A stretch of DNA of 64,000 bases from Actinomycetes bacterium. Its GTDB lineage: Bacteria; Actinomycetota; Acidimicrobiia; Acidimicrobiales; Palsa-688. The stretch spans positions 62,001-126,000 of the forward strand of contig JAJYMM010000236.1 in NCBI GenBank assembly GCA_021787035.1, in the 5' to 3' direction. Positions 45,311 to 53,717 of the stretch are shown here, piece by piece (positions within the stretch are counted from its first letter, which is position 1; each line of letters begins with the position of its first letter). The notes beneath the pieces were generated by a model. That model did no database searches and was not told the origin of the DNA. It saw nothing but the letters and a program-made list of their open reading frames with translations. The position numbers were made by a program, and so were the translations under genes.

Positions 45311-45357
45311 AGCAGAGCTCCGCGAGGAGGGCACGCATGGGGAGGTCCGCCCAGTGA
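45307..45357 (+). CDS. Mini-ORF (16 aa) bridging mraY and ftsW
   Basis: ATG 45307 overlaps the mraY stop (ATGA) and is preceded by GGGGAGGGG 4-5 bases upstream. The frame MKQSSARRARMGRSAQ ends at a TGA that overlaps the ftsW GTG (GTGA at 45354). It occupies the position where murD lies in most clusters. It could be a translational bridge or the remnant of a deleted gene. The peptide is very basic. Evidence is signal arrangement only. Confidence 0.45.
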   Translation: MKQSSARRARMGRSAQ

Positions 45358-46592
45358 GCATCGCGCCGCCTTTGGCCCGGCCCGCCAAGACAGGCGACAG
45401 GAAGGCTGTCGCGGGCCAGCCTGCGCAGGGCGCTACGTCAGGCCGGTTCGACTACGGGGTGTTGGTGGCCATCGTCGTGACGCTGTGCATGGTCGGGCTC
45501 CTGATGGTGCTATCAGCGTCGTCGGTCTCGAGCCTCCAGATCTATGGCAACCCCTGGTACTACTTCGAGCGTCAAGGTGTGTTCTTGGTCTTGGGCGCGT
45601 TCGCCTTCTTGGTTGCCCAACGCATGAAGCTTGATTTTTGGCAGCGCATGGCCCGCTCGCTCTTGGTGGTGGCCACCCTTGGCTTGCTGGTCGTCCTCGT
45701 CCACGGACGCAGCGCCGGCGGCGCGTCGCGATGGATCGGCGTCGGGTCGCTCGAGTTCCAGCCCTCCGAGCTGGCCAAATTGGCCGTCGTCCTGTTCGCT
45801 GCCGACGTGCTCTCCAGGCGCGAGGGCAAGGGGAGCTGGAGTTACCGGGCAGGCCCCGTGCTCACGGTGCTTGTCGTCTTCGGCCTCCTCATTATCAAGC
45901 AGCCCGATCTCGGCACTGCCGTAGTGGTGTGCGCCATTGGGCTGGCCGTACTGTTCGCGGCTGGCCTGCCACTCAGCTGGCTCGGAGCCGCTGCCGGGCT
46001 GGCAACTTTGGGCGGCATCGGGCTCGCGGTCACCGCCCCTTACCGTCTTGCACGCATCACGTCGTTCCTCAACCCCGGTGCCCACGCCACCACGAGCGGC
46101 TACCAGTCCGTGCAGGGCCTGATAGCCCTCGCGACGGGCCACCTTACGGGTGCCGGCATCGGGCAGAGCCTGGCGAGCTGGGGCTACCTGCCCAACCAGT
46201 ACACGGACTTCATCTATGCGGTCATAGGCCAAGAGACGGGTCTCGTCGGTGCCACGGTCATCCTCGCGATGTTCGCTCTCATCGGCGTCGTAGGTACGAG
46301 GATCGCATGGCGAGCTCCGACCACCTTCGAGAGCCTGCTCGCCTCGGGCATCACGGCGTGGCTAGTACTGCAGGGGATCGTGAATGCCGGTGCCGTGGCC
46401 GGCGTCCTGCCCGTTACGGGCGTACCCCTGCCGTTTGTTTCTTACGGTGGCACGTCTCTCGTGATTGACCTCTTTGCGTCCGGCCTTCTCGCCAATGTCG
46501 CGCGTCACCCGGTCGTGGCCTCGCCCCTGCCCGCGAGCGGTGGGGGCAGAGAGGGAGCGGCGAGCCTGGACGGGAGCGGTGCGCCGTCATGA
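45354..46592 (+). CDS. ftsW: Septal peptidoglycan glycosyltransferase FtsW (SEDS)
   Basis: SEDS-family polymerase of 412 residues working with FtsI at the septum. Around ten membrane helices; conserved ARRWIGVGSLEFQPSELAKLA-type segment (here ASRWIGVGSLEFQPSELAK), KQPDLGTAVV, the long extracellular loop with YQSVQGLIALATGHLTGAGIGQS and LPNQYTDFIYAVIGQETG, and the C-terminal PFVSYGGTSLVIDL. I chose GTG 45354 because GGGGAGG lies 9 bases upstream and it overlaps the mini-ORF stop; the open frame extends much further into mraY but without homology. The stop overlaps murG (ATGA). Confidence 0.94.
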   Translation: MSIAPPLARPAKTGDRKAVAGQPAQGATSGRFDYGVLVAIVVTLCMVGLLMVLSASSVSSLQIYGNPWYYFERQGVFLVLGAFAFLVAQRMKLDFWQRMARSLLVVATLGLLVVLVHGRSAGGASRWIGVGSLEFQPSELAKLAVVLFAADVLSRREGKGSWSYRAGPVLTVLVVFGLLIIKQPDLGTAVVVCAIGLAVLFAAGLPLSWLGAAAGLATLGGIGLAVTAPYRLARITSFLNPGAHATTSGYQSVQGLIALATGHLTGAGIGQSLASWGYLPNQYTDFIYAVIGQETGLVGATVILAMFALIGVVGTRIAWRAPTTFESLLASGITAWLVLQGIVNAGAVAGVLPVTGVPLPFVSYGGTSLVIDLFASGLLANVARHPVVASPLPASGGGREGAASLDGSGAPS

Positions 46593-47896
46593 CCCGGCCG
46601 TCCCTGGCGCGCATGTCCCTCGTGCGCTCGAGCCGCCGGCTCCCGCCCCAGCGTGCATGCGTGGTGGTCGCCGGGGGCGGGACGGGCGGGCACATATACC
46701 CGGGAGTGGCGCTCGCTAGGGAGCTGGCAAGTCGTGGCCACGACCCCGCGAGCATCCGTTTCGTTGGGTCGAAGCGCGGCCTCGAAGCCAAGACGCGGGC
46801 TACGGGAGAATTCCCGACGACCCTGCTACCGGGCCGTGGCTGGCAGCGCGGCCGGCAGGTCCGCCAGGGCTTGGCCAACGCGGGGGCACTCGCGGATGCA
46901 GGCGCGGCGGTGGCCATCACGATGGCCTTGTTTTCGAGGTGGCGCCCCGCTGTGGTGGTCTCCTTCGGCGGGTATGCCAGCTTCCCTTGCGTCGTTGCCG
47001 CCGCGATTTGGGGGGTGCCCGTGGTCGTAGTCAACCTGGACTCCGTACCTGGCCTCGTCAACCGGTTGGCATCGAAAATCGCTGTCGCCAGCGCGGAAGG
47101 CGTCCCGCGGCACTCGCCTCCCGGTCCGCCCCACTGGCGTCGCCGGACGGCTCTTTCGGTTTTTACGGGCGTCCCCGTGCGACCCGAGATGGCCTGCATA
47201 GACAGGAGCCCCGAGGGGCGGCGTCGGGCGCGCGAACGCCTCGGGGTCCCGTCGGGGGCAACTGTCGTTGCGGTGTGTGGCGGCTCGCTTGGGGCGCTTC
47301 GCATTAATGAAGCGACGGCCCAGCTCGCAGGGCTCTGGGGTGAGAGGGACGGGACCGTCTTGCGCCACGTTGTCGGTCGTCGCGACTGGGAGCGCTTCGC
47401 CAAGCAATCGCCACAATCGTCAACCCCGATCTCGCAAAACCCGATCTCGCAAAACCCGATCTCGCGTGCCGTCGGGCTCGTCTACCAGGTAGTCGAGTAC
47501 GAAGAGGACATGGCGAGCTTGTACGCTGCCGCCGATATAGCAGTGCAGCGGGCGGGTGCCAGCTCGGTGGCCGAACTGGCTCTGGCTGGCCTGCCCTCCA
47601 TCCTTGTCCCGTTGCCTGGTGCTCCAGGGGACCACCAGGGTGCCAACGCCCGCGCGATGGCCCGGGCCGGGGGTGCGGTCGTGGTGGAAGATGGCCGGTT
47701 AGACGGTGCTCGCCTTGCCAGCGAGCTGGACGACCTCCTCTCGCGCCCTGAGCACCTAGCTCGAATGGGGGAAGCCGCCAGGTCGCTCGCGCGGCCGTCC
47801 GCGACGAGCGACCTTGCCGATCTCGTCCTGGGTTGCGCCAGGGGCGCTCGTTGGCGGGAGACGGCGGCTGGAAGGGTGGCTCCGAGTGCCCGATGA
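46589..47896 (+). CDS. murG: UDP-GlcNAc:lipid I N-acetylglucosaminyltransferase MurG
   Basis: Peripheral GT-B glycosyltransferase (435 residues) making lipid II. N-terminal glycine loop VVVAGGGTGGHIYPGVALARELA, second loop VVVSFGGYASFP, C-terminal CGGSLGALRINEA and the UDP-GlcNAc site QRAGASSVAELALAGLPSILVPLPGAPGDHQGANA are all present. It is longer than the usual 360 residues: a basic N-terminus of about 20 residues, a serine/proline loop after GVPRHS, and an ISQNP pentapeptide repeat (residues about 280-292) inside the C-terminal domain. ATG overlaps the ftsW stop; the end overlaps murC. Confidence 0.95.
   Translation: MTRPSLARMSLVRSSRRLPPQRACVVVAGGGTGGHIYPGVALARELASRGHDPASIRFVGSKRGLEAKTRATGEFPTTLLPGRGWQRGRQVRQGLANAGALADAGAAVAITMALFSRWRPAVVVSFGGYASFPCVVAAAIWGVPVVVVNLDSVPGLVNRLASKIAVASAEGVPRHSPPGPPHWRRRTALSVFTGVPVRPEMACIDRSPEGRRRARERLGVPSGATVVAVCGGSLGALRINEATAQLAGLWGERDGTVLRHVVGRRDWERFAKQSPQSSTPISQNPISQNPISRAVGLVYQVVEYEEDMASLYAAADIAVQRAGASSVAELALAGLPSILVPLPGAPGDHQGANARAMARAGGAVVVEDGRLDGARLASELDDLLSRPEHLARMGEAARSLARPSATSDLADLVLGCARGARWRETAAGRVAPSAR
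47425..47465 (+). repeat. 15-bp tandem array, 2.6 copies, in murG
   Basis: Two perfect copies of cccgatctcgcaaaa followed by a partial third, encoding ISQNP repeats in a loop of the MurG C-terminal domain. Confidence 0.9.
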
Positions 47897-49337
47897 GCGT
47901 GCCGGCACGCACCCACGCAACGGCGGCCTGGCGATCCCCGATCTGTCCATGGGCCGGAGGCGGATCCACATTGTGGGAGCCGGTGGCGCCAACATGAACG
48001 CCCTCGCCACCGTCCTAGTGGAGATGGGGCACGAGGTCTCCGGGAGTGACCAGCAAGCCTCGCCGGCATTGTCGCGTCTGGCTGCGCTCGGTGTCCGCAC
48101 CTTCGTGGGCCACAGTCCGGACAACCTAGGCGAGGCGGAGCTGGTGGCCTTCTCGGCGGCGGTCGGGGAGCACAACATCGAGCTCACAAGTGCTCGTGCG
48201 CGCGGCCTCACCCTGCTGACACGGGCGGAACTTGAGGCAGCCGTGTGCCGTTTGCGCCGCACCGTCGCCGTGAGCGGGACGCACGGAAAGACGACGACGA
48301 CCGCCATGCTCGCGGCTGTCTTGGAGGGTGCCGGGGCGGCGCCTGCTTACCTCGTGGGTGGCGACCTGGCGGGCGGGCGGCCGGGAGCTCGGTGGGGGAG
48401 CGGTCAGTGGCTGGTAGTCGAGGCAGACGAGTCGGACGGCACGTTTTTGCGCCTACCTGCCGAGGCTGTGGTGGTGACGAGCGCTGAAGCGGATCACCTC
48501 GATCATTTCGGTGATGTCGCGACAATGGAGGCGGCATTCGCCGAGTTCGTCTCGCAGGCGCCGGGGCCCAAGGTGGTGTGTGCCGACGACCCCGGCGCTC
48601 AGCGCGTGGCGGCGAAGTTGGGGGGCCTATCCGGGCTTGTCACTTACGGCACAGACGACGCCGCCTCCTACCGGGTGGGCGGCGTCGAGCTGAAGGCAGG
48701 CTCCTCGCACTTCCGGGTGGACCGCCAACGAGGAGCAGGGACCCGTGGCTATGGCCTCGGGTGCTTCGACCTTGCGGTACCGGGGCTCCACAACGTGCTC
48801 GACGCTGCCGCCGCTGTCGCCATGGCCGACCAGCTCGACGTCCCTGCCGACGCTTCGCGCGCCGCTTTGGGCACCTTCAGGGCGGTTGCCCGGCGCTTCG
48901 AGCTTCGCGGCGAAGCCCGCGACATTACCTACGTCGATGACTATGCCCACAACCCTGGCAAGGTCAGGGCAGCTCTAGCCACTGCAAGGAACGGCGGCTG
49001 GCGCCGCGTCGTAGCCGTTTTCCAGCCGCACCGCTATAGCCGGACTGAGGCCCTTTGGCGGGAGCTTGGCGCGGCCCTTTCGGCGGCCGACGTCGTGGTG
49101 GTCACAGGGGTGTACGCGGCAGGGGAGGCCCCACGGCCCGGTGTCAGCGGCAGCATGGTTGCCGATGCTGCTCGGGCCGCTCGCGAGGGCATGGTCGTCT
49201 ATTACGAGGAGGACAGGGGTGCTCTCCGCGCCCTGTTGTCGAAGCTCCTCGTTCCCGGCGACCTCTGCTTGACCATGGGAGCCGGCGACCTTACCGGCTT
49301 GCCCGACGAACTGCTCGCCGGTGCCAGCCAGAGATGA
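47886..49337 (+). CDS. murC: UDP-N-acetylmuramate:L-alanine ligase MurC
   Basis: Mur ligase of about 483 residues adding L-Ala to UDP-MurNAc. The UDP-binding start RRRIHIVGAGGANMNALATVLVEMGHEVSGSD differs from the usual GIGGxGM consensus but is recognisable. ATP motif VAVSGTHGKTTTTAML, VVEADESDGTFLRL, the HLDHFGD segment and the C-terminal VDDYAHNPGKVRAAL and FQPHRYSRTEAL are intact. The start is uncertain: GTG 47886 overlaps the murG end by 11 bases after GGAAGG; ATG 47949 sits directly at the homology but lacks a site. Its stop lies inside the first unit of the 14-bp array. Confidence 0.94.
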   Translation: MPDERAGTHPRNGGLAIPDLSMGRRRIHIVGAGGANMNALATVLVEMGHEVSGSDQQASPALSRLAALGVRTFVGHSPDNLGEAELVAFSAAVGEHNIELTSARARGLTLLTRAELEAAVCRLRRTVAVSGTHGKTTTTAMLAAVLEGAGAAPAYLVGGDLAGGRPGARWGSGQWLVVEADESDGTFLRLPAEAVVVTSAEADHLDHFGDVATMEAAFAEFVSQAPGPKVVCADDPGAQRVAAKLGGLSGLVTYGTDDAASYRVGGVELKAGSSHFRVDRQRGAGTRGYGLGCFDLAVPGLHNVLDAAAAVAMADQLDVPADASRAALGTFRAVARRFELRGEARDITYVDDYAHNPGKVRAALATARNGGWRRVVAVFQPHRYSRTEALWRELGAALSAADVVVVTGVYAAGEAPRPGVSGSMVADAARAAREGMVVYYEEDRGALRALLSKLLVPGDLCLTMGAGDLTGLPDELLAGASQR

Positions 49338-49428
49338 GGGGCCAGAGATGAGGGGCCAGAGATGAGGGGCCAGAGATGAGGGGCCAGAGATGAGGGGCCA
49401 GAGATGAGGGGCCAGAGATGAGGGGCAC
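49331..49428 (+). repeat. 14-bp tandem array, 7 units, forming a mini-ORF chain between murC and ftsQ
   Basis: Seven head-to-tail units of gagatgaggggcca (the last ends in cac). Unit 1 contains the murC stop as an ATGA overlap; unit 7 contains the ftsQ ATG at 49418. Every unit carries an ATG, and reading from it gives MRGQR then TGA, with that TGA overlapping the next unit's ATG. GAGGGG in each unit lies 6 bases before the next ATG, a good ribosome binding position. Since 14 is not a multiple of three, the frame shifts at each step, so the chain is read only by repeated stop-and-restart. Confidence 0.93.
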
Positions 49429-50470
49429 GGGAGGACGCGCGGGGATGAACGAAACGCTGTTGCCGCCCGAGCGGCGGCCGGCCCCCCTCGGGGAGGATGC
49501 GGTCCAGGGGGGTGGGGCCCAGGAGGAAGAGCCGCCATGGGAAGAGCCGCAATGGGATGAAACTGAGTGGGGAGTACCGCCCAGTGACGCTACTGGCGAC
49601 GCCAGCCGGGCAAGCGCCGGTGCTGGTGGAAGCCAAGAGGCAGAGCGGGAGCGCCCGCCTGGCCCGCCACCTCCCCCGCCGCCCAGAGTTGACCCCCGTT
49701 TCAGGCGCCGATGGGCGGAGGCGCGCAGGGCCGAGGGTCGTCGCCGCCTAAAGGTGCTGCTCGGCGCGATGGGCGTCCTGTGCCTGGTTGGGGCCGGCAT
49801 TGGGGCGCTTCACTCTCCGCTGTTCGCGTTGCGCCATGTGGTGGTGAGGGGCAACGCCCACACCCCCCGCGCGGAGATCCTGAGCGCCGCGGGGCTCAGG
49901 CTTGGAACAACCCTGATGGTGGGTGCGGGGGGCGAGCGGGCCGCGAGGGCCGTCGACGCCTTGCCATGGGTAAGGGATGTGTCCTTCGCGCGCCGGTGGC
50001 CCTGGTCGCTCGTTGTGACGGTGCAGGAGCGGTCCCCGGCGGCGCTGGTGAAGGCGGGCAATCAACTCTTCGACGTCGTTGACAAGACGGGTAGGGTCCT
50101 CGAGGCGGTCCAAGCGCGCAGCGCCCCTACTTTGCCGCTCGTCTCGGGTGCGGCAAGTGCCGCCCCCGGCCACTACGTGTCACCTGTGGCGCCCGCTACC
50201 CAGGGCGAGCTGGACGCGCTGCTCAGCGCTGCGGCTGTTACGCCGGCCATCCTGGCAAAGCGCCGGCTCGAGCTTTCTTATTCAACCGTGGACGGGCTCG
50301 AAGCACGCATCCCAGGCACCCCGGCAACGGTGGTGCTCGGACGCGCCAGCAACCTGCCCTACAAGCTCGCGGTGCTGGGAGAACTGGCCAAGCGCGTCCC
50401 GCTCTCTGGGTATTCGCTCGTGGACCTAACAGTGCCCGGGAGCCCCGCTCTCACCCCGTCCGGTGGGTAG
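49418..50470 (+). CDS. ftsQ: Cell division protein FtsQ/DivIB
   Basis: Bitopic division protein of 350 residues. A long Pro/Glu-rich cytoplasmic N-terminus (about 115 residues, with a PPPPPPP run) precedes the membrane segment (VLLGAMGVLCLVGAGIGALHS), the POTRA domain (FALRHVVVRGNAHTPRAEILSAAGLRLGTTLM, ALPWVRDVSFARRWPWSLVVTVQERSP) and the beta domain to KLAVLGELAKRVPLSGYSLVDLTVP. It links FtsL/DivIC to the divisome. ATG 49418 lies in the last repeat unit; ATG 49445, behind GGGAGG and GGGG, is an equally good start. Confidence 0.9.
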   Translation: MRGTGGRAGMNETLLPPERRPAPLGEDAVQGGGAQEEEPPWEEPQWDETEWGVPPSDATGDASRASAGAGGSQEAERERPPGPPPPPPPRVDPRFRRRWAEARRAEGRRRLKVLLGAMGVLCLVGAGIGALHSPLFALRHVVVRGNAHTPRAEILSAAGLRLGTTLMVGAGGERAARAVDALPWVRDVSFARRWPWSLVVTVQERSPAALVKAGNQLFDVVDKTGRVLEAVQARSAPTLPLVSGAASAAPGHYVSPVAPATQGELDALLSAAAVTPAILAKRRLELSYSTVDGLEARIPGTPATVVLGRASNLPYKLAVLGELAKRVPLSGYSLVDLTVPGSPALTPSGG

Positions 50471-50648
50471 TCGCGCTGCAGGCCTATCGCGTCTGCCGCA
50501 GAGGCCCCGGGGCGAACACCTCCAAGCCCACTTGATCGCCAAGTGACGTGGGCGGTAACGTCTGGTAAACCACGGCTAGAGGTTGAGCAACCTTAAACCT
50601 CTACTTTAGGCCTACGGTTAGGCCCAAGCCAAATCCTAGGAAGGTGCA

Positions 50649-51749
50649 ATGGCCGCTTCAGCGCAAAATTACATAGCCGTCATCAAGGTGGTGGGCATCG
50701 GCGGCGGTGGCGTCAATGCGGTCAACCGGATGATCGACGCCGGTCTCAAGGGCGTCGAGTTCATCGCCGTCAACACCGATGCGCAGGCCCTTCTCATGAG
50801 CGATGCCGACGTGAAGCTTGACATCGGGCGACAGCTGACTCGCGGGCTCGGCGCGGGCAGCGACCCCGAAATTGGCCGGTTGGCAGCGGAGGAACACCGG
50901 GAGGAGATCGAGGAGGTGCTGAAAGGTGCTGACATGGTCTTCATCACCGCGGGCAAGGGCGGCGGCACGGGGACGGGCGGGGCGCCGGTTATCGCGGAGC
51001 TCGCCAAGGAGGCCGGCGCGCTCACGATCGGCGTCGTTACTCGACCGTTCTCCTTCGAAGGTCGCCGTCGCTCGCTGCAGGCCGAGCAGGGGATCCAGCG
51101 CCTAAAGGAGAAGGTGGACACGCTCATCGTGATCCCCAACGACCGGCTCCTAGCCGTGGCCAGCAACAAGACGACCATGGTGGGGGCGTTCAAGATGGCT
51201 GATGACGTGCTCCTTCACGGCGTCCAGGGCATAACTGACCTGATCACGACGCCGGGCCTCATAAACACCGACTTCGCCGACGTGAAGGCGGTCATGACCA
51301 ACGCCGGCACGGCGATCATGGGTATCGGCACGGCCTCTGGTGACGGGCGGGCGCCAGCAGCCGCCAACATGGCTGTCACCTCCCCGCTCCTCGAAGCCTC
51401 GATCGAGGGCGCGCGCGGCATCCTGCTCAACATTGCCGGCGGGCCCGAGCTCGGCCTGTTTGAGGTAAACGAGGCCGCCGAGATCATCCATGCCGCTGCT
51501 CATCCCGACGCCAACATCATCTTTGGCCAGGTCATCGACGAAGGGATGGGTGATGAAGTGCGCGTGACTGTCATAGCGGCCGGCTTCGACCGTTGGGACG
51601 GTGCACCCGAGCAAGCCAGCGAGGAGCCCAGCCGAGAAGGGGCTCCACGCCGCTCGATCGGCCTGGTCGACGGGGAGCCGGACGTTGCGCCTGGCGGCCT
51701 CGGCCTGGGGGACGACGACGACTTCGACGTCCCTCCCTTCCTCAGGTAG
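50649..51749 (+). CDS. ftsZ: Cell division GTPase FtsZ
   Basis: Tubulin-like GTPase of 366 residues that forms the Z ring. N-terminal [26 protein letters not shown], the tubulin signature [28 protein letters not shown] and the T7 loop [12 protein letters not shown] are intact. A spacer of about 40 residues leads to the conserved C-terminal peptide [12 protein letters not shown], which binds SepF and other partners. A good ribosome binding site (AGGAAGG) precedes the ATG. The 178-base gap after ftsQ (50471-50648) is AT-richer near 50560-50640 and likely holds a dedicated ftsZ promoter, though I cannot place it exactly. Confidence 0.97.
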   Translation: MAASAQNYIAVIKVVGIGGGGVNAVNRMIDAGLKGVEFIAVNTDAQALLMSDADVKLDIGRQLTRGLGAGSDPEIGRLAAEEHREEIEEVLKGADMVFITAGKGGGTGTGGAPVIAELAKEAGALTIGVVTRPFSFEGRRRSLQAEQGIQRLKEKVDTLIVIPNDRLLAVASNKTTMVGAFKMADDVLLHGVQGITDLITTPGLINTDFADVKAVMTNAGTAIMGIGTASGDGRAPAAANMAVTSPLLEASIEGARGILLNIAGGPELGLFEVNEAAEIIHAAAHPDANIIFGQVIDEGMGDEVRVTVIAAGFDRWDGAPEQASEEPSREGAPRRSIGLVDGEPDVAPGGLGLGDDDDFDVPPFLR

Positions 51750-51831
51750 TCGCGAGGGCGACCCGCGCTCTGGCTGTTGGGCCGGGCTCCCCGCGTTCAC
51801 CTGGTCGGCGGCTCTGCCGGGTGGTGCCTTG

Positions 51832-52461
51832 GTGCGCTCGTCGAGCCGGGTGGCGGGAGATTTTTCTAATGCGAGCACGCTTGGTGGGGCGTGCTCACGG
51901 CTTGCCCCCGTTCCCTGGACATGGCTGAAGCAAGTCCACGGGGCTCAAGTGGCGCTCGTGAAGGAGCCGGGCGGGTGCCGCGGAGAAGAAGCCGACGCTG
52001 CGGTGACATCTTGCCCTGGTGCAGCCCTGGCGGTGCTTACTGCCGACTGCGCACCCGTGGCGCTGTCGTCACCTGAGGGGGTGGTCGGTATCGTCCATGC
52101 CGGTTGGAAGGGCCTGCTCGGCGGCGTGGTGGAGGCAGCTGTCAAGTCCATGGAGAGCCTTGGGGCGCGCGAAGTGTTCGCGGCTCTCGGACCGTGCATA
52201 TGGCCCCACGCTTACGATTTTTCCCCGGCTGACCTCGACACGATGGCCAGGCGTTTCGGGCCCGTCGTCCGCTCCGTCGCCCCTAGCGGGCGCCCCGCCC
52301 TCGACCTCCCTGCAGCGGTCGGCTCGGCACTCGAACGCGCCGGGGCATCGCTGTCTGCCGTCTCGCAGACCTGCACCCACTGCTCACCCGCTCACTGGTC
52401 GTGGCGGGCGCGCGCAGACCGAGGGCGCCAGGCGACGGTGGTATGGACCCCGCCTCGGTAG
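51832..52461 (+). CDS. pgeF: Peptidoglycan editing factor PgeF (laccase-domain, YfiH family)
   Basis: Multicopper-type fold protein of the YfiH/YlmD family, commonly found after ftsZ; the E. coli member removes misincorporated L-Ser from muropeptide precursors. Metal-site segments: LKQVHGAQVAL, VLTADCAPVAL, GIVHAGWKGLLGGVV and CTHCSPAHWSWRARADRGRQATVVW. The start is unclear. GTG 51832 has no ribosome binding site and cuts the protein to 209 residues, whereas recognisable family sequence (FTWSAALPGGALV) continues upstream to about 51790 without a start codon before the ftsZ stop. Translation may begin inside the ftsZ end. Confidence 0.85.
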   Translation: MRSSSRVAGDFSNASTLGGACSRLAPVPWTWLKQVHGAQVALVKEPGGCRGEEADAAVTSCPGAALAVLTADCAPVALSSPEGVVGIVHAGWKGLLGGVVEAAVKSMESLGAREVFAALGPCIWPHAYDFSPADLDTMARRFGPVVRSVAPSGRPALDLPAAVGSALERAGASLSAVSQTCTHCSPAHWSWRARADRGRQATVVWTPPR

Positions 52462-53129
52462 CCGCACGCCTGGCGGCCGTCCGTGATCGCATAGAGCACG
52501 CTGGGCGCGGGCCTCGTGCCGTCACGGTGGTGGCCGTGACCAAGGGCTTCGGGCCCGAGGCCGTGAGGGCTGCCGTCGAAGCTGGCCTCTCCGACATCGG
52601 TGAGAACTATGCACAGGAGATGCTTGCCAAGCTCGGCTCCGTGCCTGGGGGAGTGCGGTGGCACTTCCTGGGCGGCATCCAGCGCAACAAGCTGTCCCGG
52701 TTGGCACCGCACGTGCACCTCTGGCACGGCCTCGACCGCGAGGAGGAGGCCCTGGCGCTCGCCCGCCTGAGGCCTGGTGCGGCGGTCTTGGTCGAGGTGC
52801 GAAGCGCCACGGGACCCAGCTCCGCTCGGGAGGCCAGTCCAAGTGCGGCTAGGGCGGGGGCAGCTGAGGAAGAAGTGGCTGGCTTGGTTTCGGTCGCGAG
52901 CGCCGCTGGCCTCTCGGTGAAGGGATTGATGACGCTTGGCCCGAGAGGGGCACCTCCGGCCGAGGTTGCTCGCCACTTCCGGTCGGTCGCAAGGCTCGCC
53001 CTAGAGCTCGGCCTACCCGAGCTGTCCATGGGGATGAGCGCCGATTTCGAGCTCGCCGTGGCCGAGGGCGCCACGGTCGTCCGGCTTGGGCAGGCGCTCT
53101 TTGGCTCGCGGCCCCCAAAGCGCGGCTGA
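52443..53129 (+). CDS. yggS: PLP homeostasis protein YggS/YlmE
   Basis: Pyridoxal-phosphate-binding TIM-barrel protein of 228 residues (COG0325). The PLP Lys is in VVAVTKGFGPEAV, with SDIGENYAQEML, WHFLGGIQRNK, LVEVRSATGP, GLMTLGP, and LSMGMSADFELAVAEGATVVRLGQALFG near the C-terminus. An insertion of about 20 Ala/Ser-rich residues follows LVEVRSATGP. ATG 52443 overlaps the pgeF end; GTG 52401 is an alternative. Like pgeF it belongs to the conserved group downstream of ftsZ in Gram-positive bacteria. Confidence 0.92.
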   Translation: MDPASVAARLAAVRDRIEHAGRGPRAVTVVAVTKGFGPEAVRAAVEAGLSDIGENYAQEMLAKLGSVPGGVRWHFLGGIQRNKLSRLAPHVHLWHGLDREEEALALARLRPGAAVLVEVRSATGPSSAREASPSAARAGAAEEEVAGLVSVASAAGLSVKGLMTLGPRGAPPAEVARHFRSVARLALELGLPELSMGMSADFELAVAEGATVVRLGQALFGSRPPKRG

Positions 53130-53186
53130 GCCTCCAGTCCAACGGGAGGGGTGGCGCTCGGGCTACGCTATAAACAAGGAGGATCT

Positions 53187-53717
53187 ATGCCAGGTACGGG
53201 CAAGAAGATGTTGATGTGGCTTGGCTTGGCCGATGCCGAAGAATACGAAGACTACGAGCCCTACGAGGAGGCACCGGTTCCTCCAGCGCCACGCCGGGCG
53301 CCCGAAGTGGCCGAGCCTGCACCTCAGGTATCGCCAGCAGTGAGGACCTTGCCCCGCGAGGAAGGTGCCACCATCAACTTGAGGCCAATGCCCACGCCCC
53401 TACGCCCGGTGCCCGCGCAGTCCCAGTCCATGTCCAGCCAACCTCCGGCCGCAAAGGTGTACGTAGCGGCTCCTGTGGAGTTCGCCGATGCCCAGGAGAT
53501 CGCAGACCGTTTTCGGACTGGTCAGCCGGTGATCGTCAACTTGGGCAATGCTTACCGTGAGCTAGCCCATCGGATGATCGATTTTTGTAGCGGTGTCGCG
53601 TATGCCCTTGGCGGCAGCATGGACAAAGTTGCTGACAAGGTATTCCTGATGACTCCGAGCAACGTCGAGGTCTCACCCGAGGAGAAGAGGCGCCTGCAGG
53701 AACGGGGCTACCGCTGA
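53187..53717 (+). CDS. sepF: Cell division protein SepF
   Basis: FtsZ membrane anchor of 176 residues, essential in actinobacteria that lack FtsA. An N-terminal amphipathic region (KKMLMWLGLADAEEYEDYEPYEE), a Pro-rich linker and the globular C-terminal domain (VEFADAQEIADRFRTGQPVIVNLGNAYRELAHRMIDFCSGVAYALGGSMDKVADKVFLMTPSNVEV) match the family. ATG 53187 is decided by a near-perfect AAGGAGG four bases upstream; GTG 53151 is in frame but weaker. The stop codon overlaps the ATG of a 27-codon mini-ORF leading to yggT. Confidence 0.95.
   Translation: MPGTGKKMLMWLGLADAEEYEDYEPYEEAPVPPAPRRAPEVAEPAPQVSPAVRTLPREEGATINLRPMPTPLRPVPAQSQSMSSQPPAAKVYVAAPVEFADAQEIADRFRTGQPVIVNLGNAYRELAHRMIDFCSGVAYALGGSMDKVADKVFLMTPSNVEVSPEEKRRLQERGYR

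Noticed and set aside
49331-49428. CRISPR-like repeated element
   Set aside because: The units are contiguous with no spacers, only 14 bp long, and no cas genes are present. The same holds for all other arrays in the window.
53169-53174. TATAAA as a -10 box for sepF
   Set aside because: Transcription would begin inside the AAGGAGG ribosome binding site, removing it; the hexamer is probably accidental.
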